A program made the translations under genes and the position numbers. 64,000 nt of DNA from Saccharothrix espanaensis DSM 44229 (GTDB lineage Bacteria; Actinomycetota; Actinomycetes; Mycobacteriales; Pseudonocardiaceae), in the NCBI RefSeq assembly GCF_000328705.1, contig NC_019673.1:2604001-2668000 (forward strand), read 5' to 3'. The stretch's first letter is position 1; each line of letters begins with the position of its first letter. The notes beneath the pieces are model-generated. The model did no database searches and was not told the origin of the DNA. It saw only the letters and a program-made list of their open reading frames with translations. Shown piece after piece: positions 1-9,836 of this stretch.

Positions 1-317
1 GCCTGCCGGTCGTGTTCCACACCCCCAGCGAGGTCAAGGCCGCCGTGACCGGCTCCGGCCGCGCCGACAAGGCCCAGGTCACCACCATGGTCACCAAGCT
101 GCTCGGGCTCAAGGAGGCGCCGCGGCCCGCGGACGCCGCCGACGCCCTCGCGCTGGCCATCTGCCACCTGTGGCGCGCGCCCATGCGCGCCCGGCTGGAG
201 GAGGCCCAGGCCAGGGCGGCCGAACTGGCCCGCGCGCACCGCGCGAGACTTGCCCAGGCCAGTGCCCGGCTCCCCGCCGGGCCGACGGGCGCCAAGACCG
301 GAGGGAAGACCAAGTGA
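1..317 (+). CDS. ruvC: RuvC Holliday junction endonuclease, C-terminal part
   Basis: Only the last ~105 residues are present; the gene starts upstream of the window and reads in the frame whose codons begin at position 3. RuvC resolves Holliday junctions with RuvA and RuvB. The visible C-terminus has the family's [18 protein letters not shown] stretch and the [12 protein letters not shown] segment, which supplies the last catalytic acidic residue. An Ala/Arg-rich tail follows. The stop overlaps the ruvA GTG start by 4 nt, so ruvC-ruvA-ruvB is a translationally coupled operon. In mycobacteria ruvC is LexA-controlled; its promoter lies outside this window. Confidence 0.95.
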   Translation, partial: LPVVFHTPSEVKAAVTGSGRADKAQVTTMVTKLLGLKEAPRPADAADALALAICHLWRAPMRARLEEAQARAAELARAHRARLAQASARLPAGPTGAKTGGKTK

Positions 318-904
318 TCTCCTCGCTGCGCGGGCAGGTGCTGTCCATCGGACTCGACCACGCGGTCGTGGAGGTCGGCGGCGTCGGCTTCGCCGTGCAG
401 GCCACGCCCACCACGCTGGCCGTGCTGCGCCGCGGCGAGGAGGCCCAGCTCGCCACCGCGCTGGTGGTCCGCGAGGACTCGCTGACCCTGTTCGGGTTCG
501 CCGACGCCGAGGCGCGCGAGCTGTTCGGCCTGCTCCAGACGGTGTCCGGGATCGGCCCCCGGCTCGCCCTGGCCACCCTGGCGGTGCTGGAGCCGGACAA
601 GCTGCGCGCCGCGCTCGCCGAGGGCAACATCACCGTGCTCACCCAGGTGCCCGGCATCGGCCGCAAGGGCGCGGAGCGGCTGATCATCGAGCTGCGGGAC
701 AAGGTCGGCCAACTGCAGACCGCGCCCGCCGCCGCGTCCGGCACCGGCCTGGTGCGCACCCACGTCGCCGAGGCGCTGCTCGGGCTCGGGTTCCCGGCCA
801 AGCAGGCCGAGCAGGCCGTGGACGCGGTGCTCGCCGAGGACGGCTCGCTGGGCACCTCCGAGGTGCTGCGCCGGGCGCTGGCCGCGTTGGGCCGCAAGCG
901 ATGA
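314..904 (+). CDS. ruvA: Holliday junction DNA-binding subunit RuvA
   Basis: A 196-residue protein that forms the tetrameric junction-binding platform for the RuvB motor. It has the N-terminal OB fold ([13 protein letters not shown]), two helix-hairpin-helix motifs ([11 protein letters not shown] near 75 and [13 protein letters not shown] near 110), and a C-terminal RuvB-contacting domain ending [14 protein letters not shown]. Length is normal for the family. The GTG start at 314 overlaps the ruvC stop (GTGA), and its own stop overlaps the ruvB ATG (ATGA). Confidence 0.97.
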   Translation: MISSLRGQVLSIGLDHAVVEVGGVGFAVQATPTTLAVLRRGEEAQLATALVVREDSLTLFGFADAEARELFGLLQTVSGIGPRLALATLAVLEPDKLRAALAEGNITVLTQVPGIGRKGAERLIIELRDKVGQLQTAPAAASGTGLVRTHVAEALLGLGFPAKQAEQAVDAVLAEDGSLGTSEVLRRALAALGRKR

Positions 905-1965
905 CCTTCGAGGAGTTCGAGCCGGAGGGCGCGCTCGACCCGCTGCGCGACCCCGCCGAGCGCGACGTCGAGTCCACCCTGCGGCCCCGGGACCTGCACG
1001 AGTTCGTCGGCCAGCCGAAGGTGCGCGAGCAGCTGGAGCTGGTGCTGCAGGGCGCGATGCGGCGCGGCGCGCCCCCCGACCACGTGCTGCTGTCCGGGCC
1101 GCCGGGCCTGGGCAAGACCAGCCTCGCGATGATCATCGCCGCCGAGCTCGGCGCGTCGCTGCGGATCACCTCCGGCCCCGCCCTGGAACGCGCCGGCGAC
1201 CTCGCCGCGATGCTGTCCAACCTGGTCGAGGGCGACGTGCTGTTCATCGACGAGATCCACCGGATGGCCCGGCCCGCCGAGGAGATGCTCTACCTGGCGA
1301 TGGAGGACTTCCGGGTCGACGTGGTGGTCGGCAAGGGCCCCGGCGCGACCAGCATCCCGCTCGACATCGCGCCGTTCACCCTGGTCGGCGCGACCACCAG
1401 GTCCGGCGCGCTGACCGGGCCGCTGCGCGACCGGTTCGGCTTCACCGGGCACATGGAGTTCTACAACGCCGACGAGCTGGAGCTGATCATCCGGCGGTCG
1501 GCCAAGATCCTGGGCGTCGACCTGCGCGAGGACGGCGGCCGGGAGATCGCCGGGCGCTCGCGCGGCACGCCCCGGATCGCCAACCGGCTGCTGCGCCGGG
1601 TGCGCGACTTCGCCGAGGTGCGCGCCGACGGCGCGGTGACCCGGGACGTGGCGCGCGCCGCGCTGGCCGTCTACGACGTGGACGAGCTGGGCCTGGACCG
1701 GCTGGACCGGGCGGTGCTGGGCGCGCTGGTCAAGTCGTTCGGCGGGGGGCCGGTGGGCGTCTCGACGCTGGCCGTCGCGGTCGGCGAGGAGCCGACGACG
1801 GTCGAGGAGGTGTGCGAGCCGTACCTCGTCCGCGCGGGTATGTTGGCGCGTACGCCGCGTGGCCGGGTCGCGACCGCCACGGCGTGGCTGCACCTGGGGC
1901 TCCAGCCCCCGGCGAAGGCCCCTGGTGAGGCCACCCGCACGCTGTTCGACGACGCCGGCGACTGA
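901..1965 (+). CDS. ruvB: Holliday junction branch-migration helicase RuvB
   Basis: A 354-residue AAA+ motor that drives branch migration on RuvA-bound junctions. Walker A GPPGLGKT lies near residues 66-73, Walker B LFIDEIH near 114-120, sensor 1 GATTRSG follows, and then the arginine-finger region PLRDRFG. The C-terminal winged-helix domain covers roughly 265-340. The ATG overlaps the ruvA stop. It is the last gene of the ruvCAB operon; yajC follows after about 90 nt. Confidence 0.98.
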   Translation: MTFEEFEPEGALDPLRDPAERDVESTLRPRDLHEFVGQPKVREQLELVLQGAMRRGAPPDHVLLSGPPGLGKTSLAMIIAAELGASLRITSGPALERAGDLAAMLSNLVEGDVLFIDEIHRMARPAEEMLYLAMEDFRVDVVVGKGPGATSIPLDIAPFTLVGATTRSGALTGPLRDRFGFTGHMEFYNADELELIIRRSAKILGVDLREDGGREIAGRSRGTPRIANRLLRRVRDFAEVRADGAVTRDVARAALAVYDVDELGLDRLDRAVLGALVKSFGGGPVGVSTLAVAVGEEPTTVEEVCEPYLVRAGMLARTPRGRVATATAWLHLGLQPPAKAPGEATRTLFDDAGD

Positions 1966-2057
1966 TCGGGATTGCTGACCTGGCACAATCGGCGGCGGCA
2001 TCCCAGAAATCCGGACGTTCCGGGCAGACCTGTCCCGCCGCGCCGGTTGAACGGAGA

Positions 2058-2480
2058 ATGATGGGCAACCTGTCTTCCTTGATGTTCCCGCTGCTGCTCG
2101 TGCTGCTCGCCGTGCCGCTGTTCCTCAGCGCGCGCAAGCAGAAGAGGGCGGTCGCCGAGCAGCAGGCGCTGCTCAACTCGCTGGAGCCCGGGGACCTGGT
2201 CATGACCACGTCGGGGCTGTACGGCACCGTCGTGGAGTCCGACGGGTCGCTGGACGACACCAAGATCGAGTTGGAGATCTCGGAGGGCGTCGTCACCACG
2301 TGGCTGCGCCAGGCGATCCGGGAGAAGGTCGTGGTGGACGCGGACGACGACGTGGTCGACGAGGAGGACGACGTCGTGGACGACGTCGCCGACACCTCCG
2401 CGATCACCGCCGACGAGCCGGCCAAGGCGGTCGAGCCGGCCAAGTCGGCCACGCCGGTCCAGCAGGACAGCAAGAAGTAG
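2058..2480 (+). CDS. yajC: Preprotein translocase subunit YajC
   Basis: A 140-residue small membrane protein of the SecDF-YajC accessory complex. One N-terminal transmembrane helix (about residues 6-24) is followed by the cytosolic YajC domain with the signature LEPGDLVMTTSGLYGTV. The C-terminus is long and acidic (VVDADDDVVDEEDDVVDD), as in other actinobacterial YajC. Two ATG codons sit in tandem (2058 and 2061) behind GGAG at 2053-2056; the second has the better spacing, so the true start may be 2061. It precedes secD and secF, matching the usual order. Confidence 0.95.
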   Translation: MMGNLSSLMFPLLLVLLAVPLFLSARKQKRAVAEQQALLNSLEPGDLVMTTSGLYGTVVESDGSLDDTKIELEISEGVVTTWLRQAIREKVVVDADDDVVDEEDDVVDDVADTSAITADEPAKAVEPAKSATPVQQDSKK

Positions 2481-2500
2481 CAGCGCGGAAAGCGAATGGG

Positions 2501-2522
2501 TTGTGCCGCCGGCGCGGCACAA
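2501..2522 (+). terminator. Hairpin after yajC
   Basis: Arms TTGTGCCG and CGGCACAA form an 8-bp perfect stem around a 6-nt loop, 20 nt after the yajC stop. There is no clear T tract, so it could be a weak terminator or an attenuator separating yajC from secD. Confidence 0.45.
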
Positions 2523-2812
2523 TCCTTTCCTCGTCGCGGGCCGATTCCCCCTGCGCTGAATCGACTGGTCAAGTGTGAACGCCGAACGGCCGATGCGATT
2601 GGTCCGGTGAACGCCTTATGGCCGGTCGGGGCATTGTCCGGGAGCTTCCGCAGCCGGTGGAGATCCGGTGACAGACAACTCACACGGTGCGGGGTACGCT
2701 GCGCAATCGACCCGGCAGGGCAGTGCCGGGCGGGCAAGCGCTGCCCTGATCCGCAACCACGGTCGCGGCGGCGTTCGACATCATCTTCGGAGTTCTAGGA
2801 GACGGACGGACC
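2523..2812. other. Noncoding gap between yajC and secD
   Basis: About 290 nt without a credible gene. It probably carries the secDF promoter. The only firm element is the AGGAG ribosome-binding site at 2797-2801 ahead of the secD GTG. I see no riboswitch or RNA gene. Confidence 0.4.
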
Positions 2813-4645
2813 GTGGCACCTCCGGCCGGGCAAATCCGCCCCGCGAAGTACTTGGGCGCGTTTGTCCTCATCGTGGTCGCGCTGTACTCCTTGGTGTTCT
2901 TCACCGGGAACGGCAAAGCGACTCCCAAGCTCGGCATCGACCTCCAGGGTGGCACGCGGGTCACGTTGACCGCACGCGCCCCGGACGGCCAGACGCCGAC
3001 GGACCAGGCACTGAACCAGGCCCGGGAGCTGATCGAGACCCGGGTCAACGGTCTCGGCGTCTCCGGCGCGGAGGTCGTGCGCGACGGAACCAACCTGGTC
3101 ATCACGGTGCCCGGTGCGGACAGCGAGGGCGCCAAGCGCCTGGGCCAGACCGCGAAGCTGAACTTCCGCAAGGTCGTCGGCTCGCCGCTGCCCAACGCGC
3201 AGGCCGCCCCGCCGTCGACGTCCGGCACGCCGGCCCCCTCGGGCTCGAACGCGCCGACGACGACGCCCAGCGCGCCCGCCACCGGTTCGGAGACGGCGTC
3301 CGCGCCGACCACCACCGCGCAGGGCCGCCCGGCCCCGGCGCTGGAGGGTCAGCCGACGACGACCGCGCCGCCCGCGACCACGACGCCGCCCGCCACGACG
3401 ACGTCCGCGCCGGCCAAGCCCGAGGTCGACTGCCGGAAGGTGTTCGCCGGCGAGTACTCGGGCAAGACCGAGGACGCGATCAACGAGTCGCGCACCTGCC
3501 GCCAGGACCCGGCGCTGACCACGTTGGACGCCCAGACCGTGCAGCAGGCGCTGACCGCCTTCACCTGCCCGGCCAAGGACCCGCTGCTGGGCAACGACGA
3601 CCCGTCGCTGCCGCTGCTCACGTGCGACCAGAAGAGCGAGTTCAAGTACGTCCTGGCGCCGGTCAACCCGCCCGCGGACGGCAGCGTCAAGGACTCCGAC
3701 TTCAGCCTGTACTCGCGGCTGTCCGGTGAGGACATCGGCAACGCCACCGCGGGCACCGACCCGCAGGGCGCCGGCTTCATCGTCAACCTGACCTTCAAGG
3801 GCGAGGGCGGTGACAAGTGGGGCAAGTTCACCTCGGCGAACGTGTCCCAGCAGGTCGCCGTCGTGCTCGACAGCCAGGTGGTGTCCGCGCCGAACATCAA
3901 CGAGCCGATCATCGGCGGCAACACCCAGATCTCCGGCAAGTTCACCCAGAAGGAAGCCGACGGCCTGGCGAACGTGCTGAAGTACGGCTCGCTGCCGCTG
4001 TCGTTCGAGGCGTCCGAGGCGGAGACGGTGTCCGCCACGCTCGGCCTGGCCTCGCTGGAAGCCGGTCTGATCGCGGGCGGCATCGGCCTCGCGCTGGTGT
4101 TCGTCTACTGCCTCATCTACTACCGCCTGCTCGGCCTGCTGACCATCCTGTCGCTGGTGCTCTCCGGCCTGGTGGTCTACGCGGTGCTGGTGCTGCTCGG
4201 TCGCTGGATCGGGTTCACCCTCGACCTCGCGGGCATCGCCGGTTTCATCGTGGCGATCGGTATCACCGCGGACTCGTTCGTCGTCTTCTTCGAACGACTG
4301 AAGGACGAGGTGCGCGAGGGCCGGTCGTTCCGCTCGGCCGTGCCACGCGCGTGGGTGCGGTCCCGTCGTACGATTCTCTCGGCGGACGCGGTCAGCTTCC
4401 TGGCCTCGGCGATCCTGTACGTGATCGCGGTCGGCCAGGTGAAGGGCTTCGCGTTCACCCTCGGCATGTCGACCGTCCTCGACCTGGTCGTGGTCTTCCT
4501 GGTCACGCACCCGCTGGTCTCGATGGTCTCCAAGTCGAAGTCCCTGTCCAGCCCGAAGCTGTCCGGCCTCGGCGGGGCCGTGCAGGACGGTGCCGACGAC
4601 CGGGCCAACGCGGCCGCCAAGAGCACCGCCGTGAAGGAGGTCTGA
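2813..4645 (+). CDS. secD: Protein translocase subunit SecD
   Basis: A 610-residue RND-type membrane protein that uses the proton gradient to help pull secreted proteins through SecYEG. TM1 lies at about residues 15-31, followed by the SecD signature GIDLQGGTRVTL. The large extracytoplasmic domain holds a Pro/Thr/Ala-rich low-complexity insert (about 125-205), which is common in actinobacterial SecD. The C-terminal five-helix bundle has VAIGITADSFVVFFERLKDE. The GTG start at 2813 is set by the upstream AGGAG. secF follows after 3 nt. Confidence 0.97.
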   Translation: MAPPAGQIRPAKYLGAFVLIVVALYSLVFFTGNGKATPKLGIDLQGGTRVTLTARAPDGQTPTDQALNQARELIETRVNGLGVSGAEVVRDGTNLVITVPGADSEGAKRLGQTAKLNFRKVVGSPLPNAQAAPPSTSGTPAPSGSNAPTTTPSAPATGSETASAPTTTAQGRPAPALEGQPTTTAPPATTTPPATTTSAPAKPEVDCRKVFAGEYSGKTEDAINESRTCRQDPALTTLDAQTVQQALTAFTCPAKDPLLGNDDPSLPLLTCDQKSEFKYVLAPVNPPADGSVKDSDFSLYSRLSGEDIGNATAGTDPQGAGFIVNLTFKGEGGDKWGKFTSANVSQQVAVVLDSQVVSAPNINEPIIGGNTQISGKFTQKEADGLANVLKYGSLPLSFEASEAETVSATLGLASLEAGLIAGGIGLALVFVYCLIYYRLLGLLTILSLVLSGLVVYAVLVLLGRWIGFTLDLAGIAGFIVAIGITADSFVVFFERLKDEVREGRSFRSAVPRAWVRSRRTILSADAVSFLASAILYVIAVGQVKGFAFTLGMSTVLDLVVVFLVTHPLVSMVSKSKSLSSPKLSGLGGAVQDGADDRANAAAKSTAVKEV

Positions 4646-4648
4646 CCG

Positions 4649-5827
4649 ATGTCGCAGTCCAAGCGCAGTATCTTCACCCGGCTGTACGTCGGCAACGGCG
4701 CGTTCGACATCGTCGGCAAGCGCAAGCGCTGGTACGTGCTGTTCGGCGTCGTGCTGCTGATCTGCATCGCGTCGATCATCTTCCGCGGCTTCAACCTGGG
4801 CATCGACTTCACCGGCGGCACCCGGATCCAGATGCCGGCGAACTCGGCGTCCGGCACGATCAGCCAGGAAGCGGTCAAGGAGAGCTTCGCCAAGGCGATC
4901 GGCGAGGAGCCGACCTCCGTGCAGACGGTGGGCACCGGCGAGTCCGCGACCATCCAGGTCCGCTCGGAGACGCTGGACGCGGCGAAGGTGACCTCCCTCA
5001 AGGAGGGCCTCAACGCCGACCTGAAGCCCACCGGCGGCCTGGAGACGATCAGCGACAGCGCCGTGTCGGCCTCCTGGGGCGGCGAGATCACCACGAAGGC
5101 GCTGATCGCGCTCGCGGTGTTCTTCATCGCGGTGGCGATCTTCCTGGCGCTGTACTTCGAGTGGTCGATGGCCGTGGCCGCGCTCGTCGCGGTGGTCCAC
5201 GACGTGGTCATCACGGCCGGCATCTACTCCCTGGTCGGCTTCGAGGTCTCGCCCGCGACGGTGATCGGTCTGCTGACCATCCTCGGCTTCTCGCTCTACG
5301 ACACGGTCGTGGTGTTCGACAAGGTCAAGGAGAACACCAGAGGACTGCTCGGCCTGACCAGGCGGACCTACCCGGAGGCCGCGAACCTCGCGGTGAACCA
5401 GACCCTGATGCGGTCCATCAACACCTCGCTGATCGCGCTGCTGCCCGTGGTGGGCCTGCTGGCGATCGGCGTGGGCCTGCTCGGCGTCGGCACCCTGAAG
5501 GACCTCGCGCTCGTGCAGCTGACCGGTATGGCGATCGGCGCGCTGTCGTCGATCTACATCGCCACCCCGGCGGCCGTGGACCTGAAGATGCGCGACCCGC
5601 GCTACAAGGCGCAGGCCGCCCGGGTGCGGCAGCGGCGGGACAACCTGGCCCGCAAGGCGTCGGGCGAGGTCGTGTCCGGCGGCGACGTCGTGGAGTCCTC
5701 GGACGACGAGTCGTTGCAGGCCGAGCTGCGCCGGGAGAAGGCGCTGACCGCGGCGGCCGGCGTGCCCAGCCGCACCGGCAAGGTCGCCGACGCCCGTCGC
5801 CGCCCGACCGGCAAGAAGCACCGTTGA
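4649..5827 (+). CDS. secF: Protein translocase subunit SecF
   Basis: A 392-residue partner of SecD. TM1 is near residues 29-50, followed by GIDFTGGTRIQM. The C-terminal membrane bundle contains the family motif GFSLYDTVVVFDKVKEN. The C-terminus is a ~70-residue charged cytosolic tail rich in Arg/Lys, longer than in E. coli. Its stop overlaps the TTG start of apt by 4 nt, coupling secretion and purine salvage genes in one transcript, as in mycobacteria. Confidence 0.97.
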   Translation: MSQSKRSIFTRLYVGNGAFDIVGKRKRWYVLFGVVLLICIASIIFRGFNLGIDFTGGTRIQMPANSASGTISQEAVKESFAKAIGEEPTSVQTVGTGESATIQVRSETLDAAKVTSLKEGLNADLKPTGGLETISDSAVSASWGGEITTKALIALAVFFIAVAIFLALYFEWSMAVAALVAVVHDVVITAGIYSLVGFEVSPATVIGLLTILGFSLYDTVVVFDKVKENTRGLLGLTRRTYPEAANLAVNQTLMRSINTSLIALLPVVGLLAIGVGLLGVGTLKDLALVQLTGMAIGALSSIYIATPAAVDLKMRDPRYKAQAARVRQRRDNLARKASGEVVSGGDVVESSDDESLQAELRREKALTAAAGVPSRTGKVADARRRPTGKKHR

Positions 5828-6342
5828 AGCTGGACCGAGCCCTCGGGCTGATGCGTGAGGTCCCGGACTTCCCCCGACCGGGGGTCGTGTTCCGGGACCT
5901 CACGCCCGTCTTCTCCGACCCCGACGCGCTGCGCGCCGTGGTCGACGCGTTGCAGGACAAGATCCACCCGGACACGCAGCTGGTCGCGGCGATCGAGTCG
6001 CGGGGCTTCCTGCTCGGCGCGGCGCTGGGCTACGGCTGGCGCTACGGCGTCGTGCCGCTGCGCAAGCCGGGCAAGCTGCCGGCCGTCGCGCACCGGGTGT
6101 CCTACGACCTGGAGTACGGGACGGCCACCCTGGAACTCCCGGCCGACGCCATCACGCCTGGTCAGCAGGTCGTGGTGGTGGACGACGTGCTGGCCACCGG
6201 CGGCACCGCCGCGGCGGCGTGCTCCCTGGTGGAGCGGGCCGGCGGCGTGGTCACCGGCGTCTCGGTGGTGCTGGAGATCCCGGCCCTGGGTGGCCGCGAC
6301 CGGCTCGCGGGCCGGTCGGTCGACGCCCTGATCTCGGTCTGA
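5824..6342 (+). CDS. apt: Adenine phosphoribosyltransferase
   Basis: A 172-residue cytosolic enzyme converting adenine and PRPP to AMP. The PRPP-binding motif VVVVDDVLATGGTA lies near residues 117-130, and FPRPGVVFRDLTPVF and ESRGF are typical of Apt. The TTG start at 5824 overlaps the secF stop (TTGA), leaving only in-frame translational coupling as initiation context. An internal ATG (MREVPDFPRPG) would remove the first nine residues and is a possible alternative. Confidence 0.95.
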   Translation: MKLDRALGLMREVPDFPRPGVVFRDLTPVFSDPDALRAVVDALQDKIHPDTQLVAAIESRGFLLGAALGYGWRYGVVPLRKPGKLPAVAHRVSYDLEYGTATLELPADAITPGQQVVVVDDVLATGGTAAAACSLVERAGGVVTGVSVVLEIPALGGRDRLAGRSVDALISV

Positions 6343-6345
6343 GGC

Positions 6346-6374
6346 GGCGGTGCCGGGCCCGTCCCGGCACCGCC
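6346..6374 (+). terminator. Strong hairpin after apt
   Basis: A perfect 12-bp stem, GGCGGTGCCGGG pairing with CCCGGCACCGCC, with a 5-nt loop starts 4 nt after the apt stop. C residues rather than T follow, so it resembles the tail-less terminators of high-GC actinobacteria. It ends the secDF-apt unit before rel. Confidence 0.65.
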
Positions 6375-6509
6375 CCCGACCGGGCGGGCGACCTGTCCGG
6401 CCGAACACCGACGTGCAGTTCGTCGTGTGAAGTTCGCCGCTCATCGGTCAGCCGACGAGACTGACCGCGTGACGGAGCTATCCTCGGTTCCTAGCCCCGA
6501 GGAGCGTGG

Positions 6510-8810
6510 TTGAGCCAGGACACCGAACCCGCCGCGACGACGCCGCCCGTGCCCGCACGGCCCCCGTCGGCCACCAGGCGCGTGCGCGCACGTCTCGCCC
6601 GCCGGATCACCGCCCAACGTGCCGCCCCGGTGAAGCAGGTCCTGGAGCCCCTCGCCGCGGTCCACCGGGACCTGCACCCCAAGGCCGACCTGGCCCTCCT
6701 CCAGCACGCCTACGACGTGGCCGAGGAGAAGCACCGCCCCCAGCGGCGCAAGTCGGGCGACCCCTACATCACGCACCCGCTCGCGGTGGCCACGATCCTC
6801 GCCGAGCTGGGCATGGACACCACGACCCTGGTGGCCGCCCTCCTGCACGACACCGTCGAGGACACCGACTACTCGCTGGACCAGCTGCGCGTCGACTTCG
6901 GCAACGAGGTCGCCCTGCTGGTCGACGGCGTCACCAAGCTGGACAAGGTCAAGCTGGGCGCGGCGGCCGAGGCCGAGACCATCCGCAAGATGGTCATCGC
7001 GATGGCCAAGGACCCCCGGGTGCTGGTCATCAAGCTGGCCGACCGGCTGCACAACATGCGCACCATGCGCTTCCTGCCGCCGGAGAAGCAGGCCCGCAAG
7101 GCCCGCGAGACGCTGGAGGTGCTGGCGCCGCTGGCGCACCGGCTGGGCATGGCGACGGTGAAGTGGGAGCTGGAGGACCTGGCGTTCGCCATCCTCCAGC
7201 CGAAGAAGTACGACGAGATCGTGCGCCTGGTCGCCAACCGCGCCCCCTCCCGCGACACCTACCTCAGCGGCGTGATCAACGAGCTGTCCTCCCAGCTGGA
7301 GGGCGCGCGGATCACCGCCAAGGTCGAGGGCCGGCCCAAGCACTACTACTCGATCCACCAGAAGATGATCGTCCGGGGCCGCGACTTCGACGACATCCAC
7401 GACCTGGTGGGCGTGCGGATCCAGGTCGACGAGGTCCGCGACTGCTACGCCGCCATGGGCGTGGTGCACGCGCTGTGGCAGCCGATGCCCGGCCGGTTCA
7501 AGGACTACATCGCCCAGCCCCGGTTCGGCGTCTACCAGTCGTTGCACACCACCGTGATCGGCCCGGACGGCAAGCCGCTGGAGGTGCAGATCCGCACCTA
7601 CGACATGCACCGCACGGCCGAGTACGGCATCGCGGCGCACTGGCGGTACAAGGAGACCCGGGGCACGCACACCGGCAAGGGCGTCGAGGTCGACGAGATG
7701 GCGTGGATGCGCCAGCTGCTCGACTGGCAGCGCGAGGCCGCCGACCCCGGCGAGTTCCTGGAGTCGCTGCGGTTCGACCTGGCCGCGCGGGAGATCTTCG
7801 TCTTCACGCCCAAGGGCGACGTGGTGACGCTGCCGACCGGGTCCACGCCGGTCGACTTCGCCTACGCCGTGCACACCGAGGTGGGGCACCGCTGCATCGG
7901 CGCGCGGGTGAACGGCCGGCTGGTCGCGCTGGAGCGCAAGCTGGAGAACGGCGAGGTCATCGAGATCTTCACCTCCAAGGCGGAGGGCGCCGGGCCGTCG
8001 CGCGACTGGCTGTCGTTCGCGGCCTCGCCGCGGGCCAAGGCGAAGATCAAGCAGTGGTTCGCGAAGGAGCGCAAGGAAGAGGCCATCGAGGTCGGCAAGG
8101 ACGCCATCGCCAAGGAGGTGCGGCGGGTCGGACTCCCGTTGCAGCGCCTGGTCTCGGCGAACTCGATGGGCGCGCTGTCCAAGGAGCTGCACTACCCGGA
8201 CGTCTCCGCGCTCTACGCGGCGGTGGGGGAGGGCCACACCTCCGCCCGGCACGTCGTGCAGCGGCTGGTCGCCCAGCTCGGCGGGGTCGACCACGCCGAG
8301 GAGGAGCTGGCCGAGCGCTCCACGCCGTCCACGGTGGCGCGCCGGCGGGTCACCGGCGACGCGGGCGTGATCGTCAAGGACGCGGCGGACGTCTGGGTGA
8401 AGCTGGCCCGGTGCTGCACGCCCGTCCCGGGTGACGACATCCTCGGGTTCGTCACCCGCGGCGGTGGCGTCTCGGTGCACCGCACGGACTGCACGAACGC
8501 CGACGAGCTGGTCAAGACGCCCGAGCGGCTGCTGGACGTGGAGTGGGCGCCGTCGTCGTCCTCGGTGTTCCTGGTGGCGATCCAGGTCGAGGCGCTGGAC
8601 CGGCACCGGCTGCTGTCGGACGTGACGAAGGTGCTGGCCGACGAGAAGGTCAACATCCTGTCGGCGTCGGTCACCACGTCCCGCGACCGGGTCGCGGTCA
8701 GCCGGTTCTCGTTCGAGATGGGCGACCCGAAGCACCTCGGTCACGTGCTGAAGGCGGTTCGGAGTGTCGAAGGTGTGTACGACGTCTACCGGGTGACGTC
8801 GGCGTCCTGA
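6510..8810 (+). CDS. relA: Bifunctional (p)ppGpp synthetase/hydrolase, Rel family
   Basis: A 766-residue stringent-response enzyme that makes and degrades (p)ppGpp. The N-terminal HD hydrolase domain keeps its catalytic HDTVED (near 113), so hydrolysis is expected. The synthetase domain has [22 protein letters not shown] (about 410-475), conserved Cys ([12 protein letters not shown]) and C-terminal ACT domains follow. The TTG start at 6510 has GAGGAG 5-10 nt upstream. Domain order and length match the single long RSH of actinobacteria. Confidence 0.97.
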   Translation: MSQDTEPAATTPPVPARPPSATRRVRARLARRITAQRAAPVKQVLEPLAAVHRDLHPKADLALLQHAYDVAEEKHRPQRRKSGDPYITHPLAVATILAELGMDTTTLVAALLHDTVEDTDYSLDQLRVDFGNEVALLVDGVTKLDKVKLGAAAEAETIRKMVIAMAKDPRVLVIKLADRLHNMRTMRFLPPEKQARKARETLEVLAPLAHRLGMATVKWELEDLAFAILQPKKYDEIVRLVANRAPSRDTYLSGVINELSSQLEGARITAKVEGRPKHYYSIHQKMIVRGRDFDDIHDLVGVRIQVDEVRDCYAAMGVVHALWQPMPGRFKDYIAQPRFGVYQSLHTTVIGPDGKPLEVQIRTYDMHRTAEYGIAAHWRYKETRGTHTGKGVEVDEMAWMRQLLDWQREAADPGEFLESLRFDLAAREIFVFTPKGDVVTLPTGSTPVDFAYAVHTEVGHRCIGARVNGRLVALERKLENGEVIEIFTSKAEGAGPSRDWLSFAASPRAKAKIKQWFAKERKEEAIEVGKDAIAKEVRRVGLPLQRLVSANSMGALSKELHYPDVSALYAAVGEGHTSARHVVQRLVAQLGGVDHAEEELAERSTPSTVARRRVTGDAGVIVKDAADVWVKLARCCTPVPGDDILGFVTRGGGVSVHRTDCTNADELVKTPERLLDVEWAPSSSSVFLVAIQVEALDRHRLLSDVTKVLADEKVNILSASVTTSRDRVAVSRFSFEMGDPKHLGHVLKAVRSVEGVYDVYRVTSAS

Positions 8811-8833
8811 CGGACGAACCGGGGGGTGGCTGG

Positions 8834-9607
8834 GTGCTCGAACCGGTCGGGGAACTGCACCGGGATCGCGCGCGGGCGGGGTCGTTCGGCTCGGTGGCGG
8901 GGCAGTACGACCGCTACCGCCCGTCCTACCCCGACGCCCTGCTCGACGACCTGGCCGGGCTGCTGCCGACCGCCGTGCTCGACGTCGGGTGCGGCACCGG
9001 CAAGGCGGCCGCGGCGCTCGCCCGGCGCGGCCTGCCCGTGCTCGGCGTCGAGCCGGACGCGCGGATGGCCGAGGTGGCGCGCGGGCACGGCCTGGCGGTG
9101 GAGGTCGCCGCCTTCGAGGAGTGGGACGCCGCCGGGCGCACCTTCGACCTCGTGACCTGCGGCGAGGCGTGGCACTGGATCGACCCCGCGCGCGGCGTCG
9201 GGAAAGCGGCCGAGGTGCTGCGCACCGGCGGGACGATCGCGCGGTTCTGGACCTTGACCGTGCTGGACGAAGCCGTCACCGCCGCGTTCGAGCCGGTGTA
9301 CCGCGAGCACGCGCCGGAGGTGACCGCCGTGTGGCGGCCGAACGGCCACCGGACGCACGCCACCGGCCCGGACCTGTTCGGCGGAAGCGGCCTGTTCACA
9401 CCTGCGGAACTGCGCACCTACCCGTGGGGGCGCAGCCTGACCGGCGACGAGTGGACCGGGATGGCGGCGACGGTCAGCGACCACCAGCGCCTGGGCCCCG
9501 AACGCCTGACCGCGCTGCTGAAAGCCCTGCGCGCCACGATCGACGGGCTCGGCGGCACCGTCCACGCCCACCAGGAGACCTACGCGCTGGTGACCGTGCG
9601 CACCTGA
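8834..9607 (+). CDS. Class I SAM-dependent methyltransferase
   Basis: A 257-residue cytosolic Rossmann-fold methyltransferase. Motif I VLDVGCGTGKAAAAL binds S-adenosylmethionine, ending in the acidic VEPDARM strand; the N-terminal FGSVAGQYDRYRPSYP is typical of the Methyltransf_11 group. The substrate cannot be told. The GTG start at 8834 lies 23 nt after rel behind a G-rich Shine-Dalgarno, so it is probably co-transcribed with rel. A strong bidirectional terminator follows. Confidence 0.85.
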   Translation: MLEPVGELHRDRARAGSFGSVAGQYDRYRPSYPDALLDDLAGLLPTAVLDVGCGTGKAAAALARRGLPVLGVEPDARMAEVARGHGLAVEVAAFEEWDAAGRTFDLVTCGEAWHWIDPARGVGKAAEVLRTGGTIARFWTLTVLDEAVTAAFEPVYREHAPEVTAVWRPNGHRTHATGPDLFGGSGLFTPAELRTYPWGRSLTGDEWTGMAATVSDHQRLGPERLTALLKALRATIDGLGGTVHAHQETYALVTVRT

Positions 9608-9717
9608 GACCGGGGTGCGCGGCGGCACTCCCGCAGGAGTGCGGAGAGCGTCAGCGAAACGTTAGTCAGGGGTGCCACTATCCGCCTGCCGGGTGCCTCA
9701 CACCCCGGCGGGGAAGA

Positions 9718-9760
9718 CGAAGGGGCCCGGCACTCCTCTCCCGAGTGCCGGGCCCCTTCG
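9718..9760. terminator. Bidirectional terminator between converging genes
   Basis: A perfect 18-bp stem: arm 9718-9735 pairs with 9743-9760 around the 7-nt loop CTCTCCC. It lies between the methyltransferase (plus) and the cyclophilin (minus), so it can stop transcription from both sides. Confidence 0.85.
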
Positions 9761-9790
9761 CGTCCACAAGTCCGTCAGGCGGCTCTGGTG

Positions 9791-9836
9791 CAATTGTCGC
9801 CTCAGGCGACTCTGCCCAATTGTCGCCTCAGGCGAC
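9791..9836. repeat. Tandem copy of the cyclophilin gene's last bases
   Basis: The 20-mer CAATTGTCGCCTCAGGCGAC occurs at 9791-9810 and 9817-9836. Each copy contains the palindrome GTCGCCTCAGGCGAC. The second copy includes the last codons and stop (9828-9830) of the minus-strand cyclophilin; the first repeats them just downstream. This looks like a short tandem duplication with a 26-nt period. Confidence 0.8.

Noticed and set aside
2795-5821. A 1008-residue minus-strand open frame opposite secD-secF
   Set aside because: Lies antisense to clear secD and secF; arises from GC-biased third positions and has no recognisable domain.
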